Source of the DNA: Idiomarina aquatica
Lineage (GTDB): Bacteria > Pseudomonadota > Gammaproteobacteria > Enterobacterales > Alteromonadaceae
Direction of reading: 5' to 3'
NCBI RefSeq assembly: GCF_004362895.1
Contig: NZ_SNXI01000001.1
Span: 124,001 to 188,000, forward strand
Length of the DNA stretch: 64,000 nucleotides
Below, one piece after another: positions 26,777 to 35,257 of this stretch (position 1 is the first letter of the stretch; each line of letters begins with the position of its first letter). A program made the position numbers and the translations under genes. Under the pieces are notes generated by a model that was given only the letters and a program-made list of their open reading frames with translations, was not told the DNA's origin and did no database searches.

Positions 26777-28711
26777 ATGCAGAAAAAGTACTATGCTTTA
26801 GCGGCGTTGGCAGCGGTTACGACCGCCTTCTTTTATTTCGTTAATGACGATAAGCCGTCTGCCAACGGCATGCAAAATTCAACGGGTAGCAACCAACTTA
26901 CGGCCGAAAACTCACCTTCGACCAAGCCTAAGCCGACACACGAAAAGGTTAGCGCACCCGCTAATCAATCGGCGCTAATCGACACTTCCCATTTTGCCCA
27001 GTGCCAGCAAGTACTGTATGACATGCGCGTTGAGCAGGAACAATGGCGTCAGGAGAAGGTCGGTAGTTTTACCAAGTTTCTGCAACAGGGATACTCCTTA
27101 GACGAGGTAACTCTGGCTATTGATGAATTCCGCAATAGTAATTTTGCCGCAAGGTTTAGGGTGGCACAGCTTCGTAAAAACGCGGCAATAACCGAAGTTA
27201 ATGCGATGCTTGAAGACGAGCTAAAACAACGTCTGGCGGACAAGCCGATTACCGGCCTATCGATACAACGCCGTGTACCATTGCAGGTATTAGATAATTT
27301 TGACGAACTGTCGTTAGCGCAACAACAGGAAATTGCTGATAGCGGCAAAGTAACCGTTGATGATGTTGCCTTTATGATGGGTCGCTCAAAATACAGTGAC
27401 GAACAAATCCTGATGTTAACCAAAAGTTTACCTGACCCCGGCGCGACGGTAGGTTACGAACATCTTGATGAAGCTGTCTCTTTACTTGATTTTGCGGCTA
27501 AATCAGGCCGCCTCAGTAGCTTTAATTATTTGATCGATCAGGGGCTGGCTCCAACCCAGGATCGTTATCTGGGCTCGACTATGGAATGGGCACTGAGTGG
27601 TTTAATGGACTGTTGTGAGCGCCGCCAGAGACGTGTCGATATTATTAAAAAATTAAATTCGTTAGGAGCAGCAGCGCGTTTTAGGAAACAGTCTCCGACA
27701 CGTGTCTATGGCAACTTCCCTCGTCGGTTTTATCGTTTTGACCAAGCTGATATCGCTTCGCTTCGCGATGAATTTGGATTGAACTTACTGGCGATAAAAC
27801 AACGACAGCCGCTCTCGATGACGCAACACGGGCGCCTGGTTAAGCGACTGGCAAAGCAGCGCGACGACTTTATCGAAACGCAAACAGCAATGACTGACGT
27901 AACCGATACGCGTGCTGCCTGCAGGGCCACCGTCAAACGCATTAGCGATCAATGGCGTCCGCGTCGCAGTCATGAGGTGGTACAAGAGATCCGCGAACAA
28001 TATCCCGATTCTGACTCCTCAGCATTAGCGGTATTAGCTGATATGGATCCTGCGCTGGTGGACGAGTACCGACGATATTTTGTATGGTCTGGCGGAATGC
28101 GGCAAACCGACGCGCTTGGCAAGGTCTATCAATATTTAGCTGATGGTGATATCGAGCGCGTTATCAGTGAGTTGGAAGCGGCTTCGCTAAACACGCGCGA
28201 AAAGCGATTTGTTATTAGTAACCTATTAAAACGCGACCTGAACTATTACCGGGCATTGAGTCAATCATCGCTGATGGACGACGGTTTACAACATCACCAA
28301 CTGGCATTTATTACGTTGGACGCAGATAAATTAAAAGCCCTGGTTGATGCAGGCTATGACGTTTACGGGCACGATAATCGGGGCAAAAGTCTGCTTTATT
28401 ACGCGGCAACAAAAGCCAACACGGAAACTGTCGCTTGGCTAATCCAGCAAAACGCGCCGTACGAAGGTGACGGGCAAGGTAGAGATCCGCTTTATCAGGC
28501 GCTTAAACATGCCAGTGGTGGTCAGATTGCTGAACAGTCAAAACTTTTGATAGATCAGTTGATGACAAGCTACCAACCAACCGTCACGCGCTTTCACAAA
28601 CAACGCATGGCCGTGGTCAAACTACGTTACCCAGAGCAGTATCAGCAGTTGATCGACTTGCATCCAGCGCTTACAGTGGATGAAGCAACCGAGCTACCGG
28701 TGGTGTGGTAG
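26777..28711 (+). CDS. Anchored protein with ankyrin-like repeats
   Basis: 644 residues. One N-terminal hydrophobic segment (YYALAALAAVTTAFFYFV), a Ser/Thr/Pro-rich linker to ~65, then a long helical region. Two zones look ankyrin-like: ~235-300 (LLDFAAKSGRLSSFNYLIDQG, ... LGAAARF) and ~515-590 (LKALVDAGYDVYGHDNRGKSL and TVAWLIQQNAPYEGDGQG). Likely periplasm-facing and tethered to the inner membrane. No enzyme motif seen; a scaffold role is inferred. Same strand as the next small gene, 28 bases on. Confidence 0.7.
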   Translation: MQKKYYALAALAAVTTAFFYFVNDDKPSANGMQNSTGSNQLTAENSPSTKPKPTHEKVSAPANQSALIDTSHFAQCQQVLYDMRVEQEQWRQEKVGSFTKFLQQGYSLDEVTLAIDEFRNSNFAARFRVAQLRKNAAITEVNAMLEDELKQRLADKPITGLSIQRRVPLQVLDNFDELSLAQQQEIADSGKVTVDDVAFMMGRSKYSDEQILMLTKSLPDPGATVGYEHLDEAVSLLDFAAKSGRLSSFNYLIDQGLAPTQDRYLGSTMEWALSGLMDCCERRQRRVDIIKKLNSLGAAARFRKQSPTRVYGNFPRRFYRFDQADIASLRDEFGLNLLAIKQRQPLSMTQHGRLVKRLAKQRDDFIETQTAMTDVTDTRAACRATVKRISDQWRPRRSHEVVQEIREQYPDSDSSALAVLADMDPALVDEYRRYFVWSGGMRQTDALGKVYQYLADGDIERVISELEAASLNTREKRFVISNLLKRDLNYYRALSQSSLMDDGLQHHQLAFITLDADKLKALVDAGYDVYGHDNRGKSLLYYAATKANTETVAWLIQQNAPYEGDGQGRDPLYQALKHASGGQIAEQSKLLIDQLMTSYQPTVTRFHKQRMAVVKLRYPEQYQQLIDLHPALTVDEATELPVVW

Positions 28712-28739
28712 ATAGAACAAACAGACAAGGAGAGAATGT

Positions 28740-28937
28740 ATGATGGGTGCAGGTTTTGGTGGCATGCTTGTTTTTTTAATTATTTGGCTGCTACCGATCA
28801 TATTGATTGCTAAATCGAACCGCACACAAGGCGGTGAGAAAGCGGCGTGGATACTGGCAATTATTTTTGTATCCTGGTTGGCGTGGGTATTCTACTTATT
28901 GCTCGCGCCGTTAAAGCCAAAAATTGATGACCTGTAA
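28740..28937 (+). CDS. Small two-helix membrane protein
   Basis: 65 residues, two hydrophobic helices (GMLVFLIIWLLPIILIA and AAWILAIIFVSWLAWVFYLLLAPL) joined by a short polar turn SNRTQGGEK. Resembles the N-terminal two-helix module of PLDc_N/superinfection-immunity-type small proteins, but no assignment is certain. Good ribosome site AAGGAGAG. Its terminator lies inside the end of the convergent endopeptidase gene. Confidence 0.65.
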   Translation: MMGAGFGGMLVFLIIWLLPIILIAKSNRTQGGEKAAWILAIIFVSWLAWVFYLLLAPLKPKIDDL

Positions 28938-28954
28938 CGGCGCTTAATTGCGTA

Positions 28955-30220
28955 CTACGGAGCCAGGCCTGCGAGTTCGCTGGCCTGGCTTTTTAATTGC
29001 GCAAGGTAACGCTTAAAGCGGGCCAGTTCGACACCGGAGAGACGGCGGTCTGACGGAACTTTAATATCCACCGGGTTAATGGTGCGGCCATTGCGGTATA
29101 CTTCGTAATGTAAATGACGCCCTGCCGACAAGCCGGTATTGCCGAGGTAACCGATAATATCGCCCTGACTAACATAGTCACCAACATCGATATCTTCATT
29201 AAAACGGTCCAAATGAGCATATAGGGTTTCGTAACCTTGTGCGTGCTCAATAATTACTGCGTTACCAAAGCTACCTTTACGACTCGCGTGTTTTATAGTG
29301 CCACGACCTGCCGCCATAATCGGCGTGCCCACCGGGGCGCTAAAATCAATCCCTTTATGCTGACGGTTGTAGCCCAGCACCGGGTGGTAGCGATTGCCGT
29401 AATGAGAGGTCAAGCGTGCGCCGTTAAGTGGCGTTTTAAGCAAGAAACTCTGTGCAACCCGGCCATCCTCGAAGTAGAAGGTGCCGTCAAACCGGTACAT
29501 ACGATAATCTTCGCCGCCATTGGTAAAGCGCAGGTAACTGAGCTTTAACGGATTTTGCAGGTGCGAAAACAACGCCTTATCCCGCACCACCTCTGAGCGC
29601 GCGTATTGGGCTTCAAAAATATCGCCCGGCTGCAGTTGTCGCTGAAAGTCGACAAAATGCGACAGCGCCATCATGGCACTGTTAATAATGGTTACGGGAA
29701 CATCTTCTGCTACGGCATCTTCATACAAACTGCTGCTTATCGTGACGGCCGCTTCATGGGTTTCGGCGCGTAATGGCACCGTTTGCTTGGTCACGTTCCA
29801 TGCGCCGTTCTCATAGATAGCGTCAATGATTTCGCCGTACTCTTTTGCGAGCCTTACGCGCGGCTGATCATTATCATTAAAACTAATTTCTAGCGGAGCA
29901 CCAATTTGTAAACGACCGAGGTCGATAAGCGGTTGTGCCGTCAGTGCCAATAACACCACTTGCTGCGCCGACAAGCCTTCGTTGGTCAGTAATGAGGTTA
30001 AGTTTTGACCGGGTTGAACATAAACGATATGAGTTTCGCGATTATGTGTGGGTGGCTTACGGTAATTTGCATATGAACCTGTGTTCCATGCACTATCAAA
30101 AGCTACCAACGGCTGTGGAATAGGTTCATCAGAGATTGGCTTGGGTGATTCGATGGCGGCGATAAATAGCGCCCCGACGGCGATTGCTGCCGCAACATGC
30201 CAACGTTTAATACTTAGCAT
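28955..30220 (-). CDS. mepM: M23 peptidoglycan DD-metalloendopeptidase (MepM-like)
   Basis: 421 residues. N-terminal hydrophobic anchor/signal, an OapA/LysM-like region (VYVQPGQNLTSLLTNEGL near 70), then an M23 domain with His-x3-Asp in HKGIDFSAP and HxH in GRHLHYEVYRNGRTINPVD. Cuts D-Ala-meso-DAP cross-links so new murein can be inserted; acts in the periplasm. Length and plan fit E. coli MepM (440). Gene stands alone on the minus strand. Confidence 0.88.
   Translation of the reverse strand: MLSIKRWHVAAAIAVGALFIAAIESPKPISDEPIPQPLVAFDSAWNTGSYANYRKPPTHNRETHIVYVQPGQNLTSLLTNEGLSAQQVVLLALTAQPLIDLGRLQIGAPLEISFNDNDQPRVRLAKEYGEIIDAIYENGAWNVTKQTVPLRAETHEAAVTISSSLYEDAVAEDVPVTIINSAMMALSHFVDFQRQLQPGDIFEAQYARSEVVRDKALFSHLQNPLKLSYLRFTNGGEDYRMYRFDGTFYFEDGRVAQSFLLKTPLNGARLTSHYGNRYHPVLGYNRQHKGIDFSAPVGTPIMAAGRGTIKHASRKGSFGNAVIIEHAQGYETLYAHLDRFNEDIDVGDYVSQGDIIGYLGNTGLSAGRHLHYEVYRNGRTINPVDIKVPSDRRLSGVELARFKRYLAQLKSQASELAGLAP
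28961..28994 (+). terminator. Rho-independent terminator within mepM 3' coding end
   Basis: Plus-strand stem AGCCAGGCC / GGCCTGGCT, nine perfect pairs around a 12-base loop, followed by four T. It ends transcription of the small upstream plus-strand gene while encoding, on the other strand, the last residues of the endopeptidase. Confidence 0.75.
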
Positions 30221-30406
30221 CTAACAGCAGACTCCGTAATCTCGGTTACAACTCATCAGCAAATAAGGCCTGTTTATTCGTTTATTGTGTTATCGCTTAC
30301 GCTGCGGGCGCGCTAAGTTATCAGCGTAGCCCCAAACGTGCAAGTTTTTGATTAGACAGGCGTTGGCTAAATAATTCCCCGGCATGTTGTAAAGATCGGT
30401 AAGTTA

Positions 30407-31105
30407 CTATTTAGTGTCTTTAGGCATCCATTGAACCGCAGCGTCGGTATGGATTTCGGTTGTGTCAAACAACGGCAGCTGTGTATCGGATTGTGAAATA
30501 AGCAGGCCGATTTCGGTGCAGCCCAGAATCACCGCCTGTGCGCCGTTTTCAGCAAGATTATCAATAGCGTCGACATAGCACTGGCGTGAGTGCGCTGTGG
30601 TGACACCATGGCATAGTTCATTAAAAATAATGTCGTGGATCTGCTGACGTGCATCGCTGTCCGGCGTTAGTACGTTGATACCGTATTGCTCCAGTCGCTC
30701 GCGATAAAACGCTTGTTCCATGGTAAAACGGGTACCGACCAGGCCGACAGTTTTAACGTTTTTTTGCTGCAAGGCGAGGGCTGTGGCATCGACAATATGT
30801 ATCAGTGGGATATTGACCTCGGCTTCAACCTGAGGCGCAACCTTATGCATAGTGTTGGTAGCAATCAGAAAACCGTCCGCACCAGCGGACTCCAGCGCTT
30901 TTGCCGCAGCCATTAAACGTTCGCCAGCCTGGTTCCAGTCTCCGTGCCGTTGTAATGGTTCTATGTCAGCAAAATCGACGCTATTAATGATGATTTTTGC
31001 TGAATGCAGCCCACCAAGTTTTGCGTTAACTTTCTGATTAATTAGACGATAATAACTGAGCGTCGACTCCCAGCTCATACCACCAATAATGCCGATTGTT
31101 TTCAT
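30407..31105 (-). CDS. Aspartate/glutamate racemase family protein (YgeA-like)
   Basis: 232 residues, closely parallel to E. coli YgeA: MKTIGIIGGMSWEST, LGGLHSAKI, VDFADIE, TNTMHKVAP, GTRFTMEQAFYRERL and LGCTEIGLL. The catalytic pair is incomplete. Cys196 is present in GCTEIG, but the first Cys of the family (Cys83 of YgeA) is Ala82 here (IATNTMH). Racemisation by the normal two-base path would be impaired; one-directional conversion or another activity is possible. Stands alone, 186 bases from mepM. Confidence 0.85.
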   Translation of the reverse strand: MKTIGIIGGMSWESTLSYYRLINQKVNAKLGGLHSAKIIINSVDFADIEPLQRHGDWNQAGERLMAAAKALESAGADGFLIATNTMHKVAPQVEAEVNIPLIHIVDATALALQQKNVKTVGLVGTRFTMEQAFYRERLEQYGINVLTPDSDARQQIHDIIFNELCHGVTTAHSRQCYVDAIDNLAENGAQAVILGCTEIGLLISQSDTQLPLFDTTEIHTDAAVQWMPKDTK

Positions 31106-31215
31106 AGCCGCTCTTTCAATAGTTTAAAACATCTAATTAACAATTTATGCTAACAGAAATTTAGTCTAGGATGGAATATGATTTAGGGAATAAACAAGAT
31201 AAAGCAGGAGAAACT

Positions 31216-31473
31216 ATGGATTCATTACCTTCGGGATATGTTGCATTTGGGGCAATAGCTCTGGTTGCAGTCAATATTATTATGGCATTCGGGGTTTACT
31301 TTGAAGCTGAGCGTTATCGCAGTATAACCGGACAAAAAACGGCTTTTTTTCATCCGCTAATTTGGTTTTTCGTCGGGTTATCAACCGGCATTATGGGAGC
31401 GATACTTTTCTGGCTGAGTCATTGGCTTGCACCGAAAAACGAACTAACCGCGAGACAAAAAAGTAAGGAATAA
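31216..31473 (+). CDS. Hypothetical two-helix membrane protein
   Basis: 85 residues from the ATG at 31216, which has AGGAG five bases before it; an upstream in-frame ATG lacks a ribosome site. Two hydrophobic helices (AFGAIALVAVNIIMAFGVYF, LIWFFVGLSTGIMGAILFW) separated by EAERYRSITGQKT, then a basic tail. No family recognised. Confidence 0.65.
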   Translation: MDSLPSGYVAFGAIALVAVNIIMAFGVYFEAERYRSITGQKTAFFHPLIWFFVGLSTGIMGAILFWLSHWLAPKNELTARQKSKE

Positions 31474-31490
31474 AAACTAGGAAAGGAAAT

Positions 31491-31567
31491 TGGTCGGCGT
31501 GAGAGGATTTGAACCTCCGACCCCTGACACCCCATGACAGTGCGCTACCAGGCTGCGCTACACGCCG
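31491..31567 (-). tRNA. tRNA-Pro (GGG)
   Basis: 77 bases with encoded CCA. Acceptor CGGCGTG/CACGCCG, D-loop GCGCAGCCTGGTAGCGC, anticodon loop ATGGGGT with GGG at the centre, T-arm GGAGGTTCAAATCCTC. The anticodon stem keeps the T-T mismatch of E. coli proL. Confidence 0.97.
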
Positions 31568-31580
31568 ACCGTGGAGCAGT

Positions 31581-31608
31581 ATGTTACGGATTTATGCGCA
31601 ATTAGCAA
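31581..31608 (-). promoter_or_regulatory. Likely tRNA-Pro promoter
   Basis: On the minus strand TTGCTA and TAACAT are separated by 16 bases and sit 13 bases before the mature tRNA 5' end. Fair match to sigma-70 boxes. Confidence 0.4.
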
Positions 31609-31645
31609 GGCTTAAAGCGCGCAGCCTGTGCTGACTGCGCTTTTT

Positions 31646-33280
31646 TTAGTCAGTTTTTGCGGAGCGACTAAAGCGTTTTAAGTCTTTTAGTGCATCAATC
31701 AGCACAGGAACGGGCGGCTCTGCGCCTTTTTTCAATTCAAATTCAGCAAAACTGTAAACACTGAACTGACCGGTATTATCCAGAATCGTTATTTCTTCAC
31801 TATCGTAAATTACGATATAGGGACTGTAAGTTTCTATCAATGGCCAGCGTTCACCGCTGTCGGTCAGGCTTTCGCCATTACTGAAGTTTTTAGTACCGCC
31901 GGCACAAGACATGGTCTGGTTCAGTAATGTCGGCATCAGATCCATTAACCCGGCAATAGGGTGCTCCGGCAACGAATAACCACGTTCATATAAGGGTACC
32001 GCCATGTTCTTAGGCATAAACTGCTGCTGTCCCAGTATTGACTCTGAGTCGCTGGGTGCCAGCGCAGTAACCAGCAATTGGTGTTGCTGTGTTTTGGCTA
32101 AAATATCCGGTAACTTTGCAAAATCATCGCCATCAATAAAAACAATATTCAATTGATTACGTGGGCGCGGTGCAAAACTTTGCAGCGCCAACAGGTCACT
32201 GTCCTGGTAATAGCTTGATAATGTCAGCTCTTGCGACCAGTTGGCGCTAGCGTACCAGTTAACCTGCAGACCAAAATCATCTAATGGCTTCAAGTAAGCC
32301 GGCGCGATATTTTGACGGGCAATGGTCTCCTGGTAAAAGTCAGGCAGGCCGTAAACAAGCTGAAATAGTCCGCCATCACGACTGGGATGGCCTAGCAACT
32401 GACCGTTAAATCCAACAAGTTCAGAATCCGTGGCAATCGTTGCTAATTGACGCTGTTGTTGCTGCGTTAGACGGTCAAACACAATCAAGGATTTTGAACG
32501 CTCATCTGGACGTTTGGTGCAGAGCAATTCGTTTTGCGGGTAACGCAGACGAATATTATCGGCCACCATCAGCATCTGTTGTTGTGCCTGATAACTTTCT
32601 ACGTCGATAAACCCATGCTTGGCCATTAACGTTTTGGCAGTGGTGGGGTATGACAACGGGAACATGTCATCTTGCTGAGTAATGGGTTCATAGAGTTCCG
32701 CATCCGCCCAAACGTGGGTCAGATGGCTGGTAAAGAAACACAGCACAAACACGCTGGTCGCGGATGCGCCAATACGCCGGCGTTGCAATTCCTGTAGGTG
32801 CTTCCAGGTGTAATTGGCGACCAATAACTCAAAGCCCAGCAGCACCAAAAAGCCAAGTAATACGCCCAGAATGATTAAAAAGCTGGCTCCGGCAAAAACC
32901 GTTTCTGCGTCTTTCGCCATCTGCGCCAGCGAGTAACTATTGAGGTGATAGCCGTATTGGCGATAAAACAATAAGTCTGCAACTAATGCAACAATCCCGA
33001 GCGAACCAATGAGAGCTGCCCAGCCGCGCAGAATACGGGCATACGGCAGTACTAAACAGAGCGGAAAAATAAGAATAATAAAGAAAACAAAGGGCAAAAA
33101 CGCAAAGTGACCAATCCAGTTAACAACGCTATACAAGGTCGCCAATGCCGTTTCTGATGGCGGCGATGCTTCTAGGTAGAGTGAGCCCAACGCCAAACAC
33201 AACAGAATATTGATAAACGTGAACCAGTGACCCCAGCTGATCAGGCGGGCGATTTTATCCCGGCGTTGGTGTTTTCCCAT
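31646..33280 (-). CDS. yejM: YejM/PbgA-like inner-membrane sulfatase-fold protein
   Basis: 544 residues. Five N-terminal membrane helices beginning RLISWGHWFTFINILL, matching the DUF3413 region of YejM, then a periplasmic alkaline-phosphatase/sulfatase-like domain (~250-540). In E. coli this protein senses periplasmic lipopolysaccharide and restrains LpxC breakdown through LapB. Start set at 33280 because the MGKHQRRDK leader lines up with that of E. coli; the weak ribosome site leaves some doubt. Back-to-back with yejK, as in relatives, but yejL is not between them. Confidence 0.88.
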   Translation of the reverse strand: MGKHQRRDKIARLISWGHWFTFINILLCLALGSLYLEASPPSETALATLYSVVNWIGHFAFLPFVFFIILIFPLCLVLPYARILRGWAALIGSLGIVALVADLLFYRQYGYHLNSYSLAQMAKDAETVFAGASFLIILGVLLGFLVLLGFELLVANYTWKHLQELQRRRIGASATSVFVLCFFTSHLTHVWADAELYEPITQQDDMFPLSYPTTAKTLMAKHGFIDVESYQAQQQMLMVADNIRLRYPQNELLCTKRPDERSKSLIVFDRLTQQQQRQLATIATDSELVGFNGQLLGHPSRDGGLFQLVYGLPDFYQETIARQNIAPAYLKPLDDFGLQVNWYASANWSQELTLSSYYQDSDLLALQSFAPRPRNQLNIVFIDGDDFAKLPDILAKTQQHQLLVTALAPSDSESILGQQQFMPKNMAVPLYERGYSLPEHPIAGLMDLMPTLLNQTMSCAGGTKNFSNGESLTDSGERWPLIETYSPYIVIYDSEEITILDNTGQFSVYSFAEFELKKGAEPPVPVLIDALKDLKRFSRSAKTD

Positions 33281-33351
33281 TCTTATTATGTCCCGTGGTA
33301 CACTATTAGCCATTAGTCTAACACACGGATTTTGCAAGGATAGTCCCGCTT

Positions 33352-34395
33352 ATGCAACTGCGTATTGAAAACAGTATTATTCATCAGTTTTACAGCCACG
33401 ATGACCAGGTTGGCTTGCGCTTAGCGCCGGAGGCGTTGGCTGAGGATGAACAACTTCACGAATTATTGGAAGAGTTGACACAGGTCTATACCAATAAACC
33501 CGCTAAGGGCTATGCCAGTTTTTTAACCGAGGCGGACGATGCTGAGCGGGGACCGTTTCCGGATTTTATGCAGCAATGGCACGCAAACGAAATACAGTTT
33601 GTCGACTTTAGCCAACAGGCGGCAAAGCTTCTGCTTGAGCAGTTGCAGAATCACAATATGTTGGAGGCCGGCTTTTTGTTAATTACCCGCTATCAGCATT
33701 TGAGCACCGACTATCTGTTAGTTGCGTTCCTGCCGGTTAAAGAAGGGGTGTCGATTAATCCCAACCTGGCGGTCAATAAATCCTCGCAGCTGGATATTAG
33801 TAAGGTACAGCTGGCGGCGCGCATTAATCTGACTGACTGGGAAACCGAAGCGGATAGCGAACGTTATATTTCGTTTATCAAGGGACGCGCGGGTCGCAAA
33901 GTATCTGATTTTTTCCTCGACTTTTTAGGTTGCACCGAGCGACTTAACTCAAAGTCACAGACGCAAACCTTAATCGAGGCCGTTAACGAATACGGTAAAG
34001 CTGCAGAATTAGAGCCACAGCAGCGCCAGTCGTTAAATGCTGTTGCCTATGAATATTGTGATCAGCAGTGGAAGCAGGGCGAAGACGTTAACGTTAAAGA
34101 TTTGTCTGAACATTTTTCGCAAGCGCAGCCGAGCGAACGTTCGTTTGACGACTTTAGCCGTGAATATGCGCAGCAACGTGAAGCTGAATTACCGGACGAG
34201 TTTCCGGCAGATAAGTCGACCTTGCGTAAGCTCGTTAAGTTTCAGGGGCAGGGCGGAGGTGTTAGCGTTGGCTTTGATCACACACAGTTAGGTGAACGTA
34301 TTAACTATGACGCTGCAACAGATACCTTAACTATTCATGGCACGCCACCGAATTTACGTGATCAATTGCGGCGTTACTTTGGTATTGATAGTTAA
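33352..34395 (+). CDS. yejK: Nucleoid-associated protein YejK (NdpA)
   Basis: 347 residues, matching the 37-kDa nucleoid-associated protein family by length and by blocks near the start (LRIENSIIHQFY), VSINPNLAVNKSSQLDI, YISFIKGRAGRKVSDFFLDFLGC and GVSVGFDHTQLG. Binds the nucleoid; precise role unknown. Divergent from yejM with 71 bases between starts, presumably holding both promoters. A bidirectional terminator follows. Confidence 0.93.
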   Translation: MQLRIENSIIHQFYSHDDQVGLRLAPEALAEDEQLHELLEELTQVYTNKPAKGYASFLTEADDAERGPFPDFMQQWHANEIQFVDFSQQAAKLLLEQLQNHNMLEAGFLLITRYQHLSTDYLLVAFLPVKEGVSINPNLAVNKSSQLDISKVQLAARINLTDWETEADSERYISFIKGRAGRKVSDFFLDFLGCTERLNSKSQTQTLIEAVNEYGKAAELEPQQRQSLNAVAYEYCDQQWKQGEDVNVKDLSEHFSQAQPSERSFDDFSREYAQQREAELPDEFPADKSTLRKLVKFQGQGGGVSVGFDHTQLGERINYDAATDTLTIHGTPPNLRDQLRRYFGIDS

Positions 34396-34407
34396 GAAGG
34401 AAAAAAT

Positions 34408-34435
34408 AAAACGCCGGCACAAGGCCGGCGTTTTG
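34408..34435. terminator. Bidirectional terminator between yejK and cspD
   Basis: Stem AACGCCGGC / GCCGGCGTT with loop ACAAG, A-run on the left and TTTT on the right, between two convergent genes. Confidence 0.85.
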
Positions 34436-34460
34436 GTAATTCGTTGTATAGGTGTTACCA

Positions 34461-34676
34461 CTATTTGTCAGTGGTTCCCGGAACGATATTGGAGGCGTGC
34501 AAGCCTTTAGGCCCCTCTTCCAGTTCAAACTCAACAGTTTGGCCTGCTTTTAGGGTACGGTAGCCTTCCATTTCGATGGTTGAATAGTGAGCGAAAATGT
34601 CACCTTCGCGGTCTTCAGCCTCAATAAAGCCAAAGCCTTTTGAGTTGTTGAACCATTTGACTTTTCCGGTAGCCAT
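34461..34676 (-). CDS. cspD: Cold-shock-like protein CspD
   Basis: 71 residues, a single cold-shock domain with RNP motifs KGFGFI and DIFAHYS; HYSTIEMEGYRTLKAGQ identifies it as CspD rather than CspA. In E. coli CspD rises in stationary phase and blocks replication by binding single-stranded DNA. Divergent from clpS with 224 bases between, the arrangement seen across gammaproteobacteria. Confidence 0.95.
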   Translation of the reverse strand: MATGKVKWFNNSKGFGFIEAEDREGDIFAHYSTIEMEGYRTLKAGQTVEFELEEGPKGLHASNIVPGTTDK

Positions 34677-34900
34677 ACTTCTACTTCCTTCTTTTGCAAC
34701 AGAGAATGTTTATTATTATGTCAGTGCTAAACGAGAGCTCTTGAATTATGCAATCGGCAGCACCATGTTTTACTCTAGAAAACGCAGTGTAATAGTCAAG
34801 CATTTGCGGTGAAAAAATCAACATATTTGTTAAAGTTTTTCGAAAAAATATCGCATAAAACGTTAACAAATAAACTATAGTGATAATAGGTCGTTAACTC

Positions 34901-35215
34901 ATGAGTCAGTCTGATCATCAACATCTTCATGATCTGGAAGAGAAAGAAAAGCAGGAATTGAAACCGCCGTCGATGTACAAGGTCATACTGAATAATGACG
35001 ATTTCACGCCGATGGACTTTGTGATTGAAGTGTTGATGAAATTTTTTAAGATGGATCAAGAGCGTGCGACGGACACCATGTTGCAGGTTCATTATAAAGG
35101 CAAAGCCGTCTGTGGCGTTTACTCGGCACAAATCGCAGAAACAAAAGTTGTACAGGTCAACCAATATGCGCGCGAAAACCAGCACCCATTACTTTGTACT
35201 ATGGAACAGGCGTAA
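34901..35215 (+). CDS. clpS: ATP-dependent Clp protease adaptor ClpS
   Basis: 104 residues: acidic disordered N-terminus, then the N-degron pocket fold with [19 protein letters not shown] and [13 protein letters not shown]. Binds Leu, Phe, Trp or Tyr at protein N-termini and hands them to ClpA. Its partner gene clpA follows 42 bases on; the transferases Bpt and Aat, which create such N-termini, are just beyond. Confidence 0.97.
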   Translation: MSQSDHQHLHDLEEKEKQELKPPSMYKVILNNDDFTPMDFVIEVLMKFFKMDQERATDTMLQVHYKGKAVCGVYSAQIAETKVVQVNQYARENQHPLLCTMEQA

Positions 35216-35257
35216 TGGGACAACGGATAGAGCCAGCATGGCGGTAAGGAGTGGTAT

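Noticed and set aside
31616-31646. GCGCAG/CTGCGC stem with seven T on the plus strand near the yejM stop
   Set aside because: No plus-strand gene clearly ends here; the tRNA-Pro gene between is on the other strand. Could serve the small gene ending at 31473, but too uncertain to list.
31646-34395. Looked for yejL between yejM and yejK
   Set aside because: The 71-base gap cannot hold it; absence at this locus says nothing about the rest of the genome.
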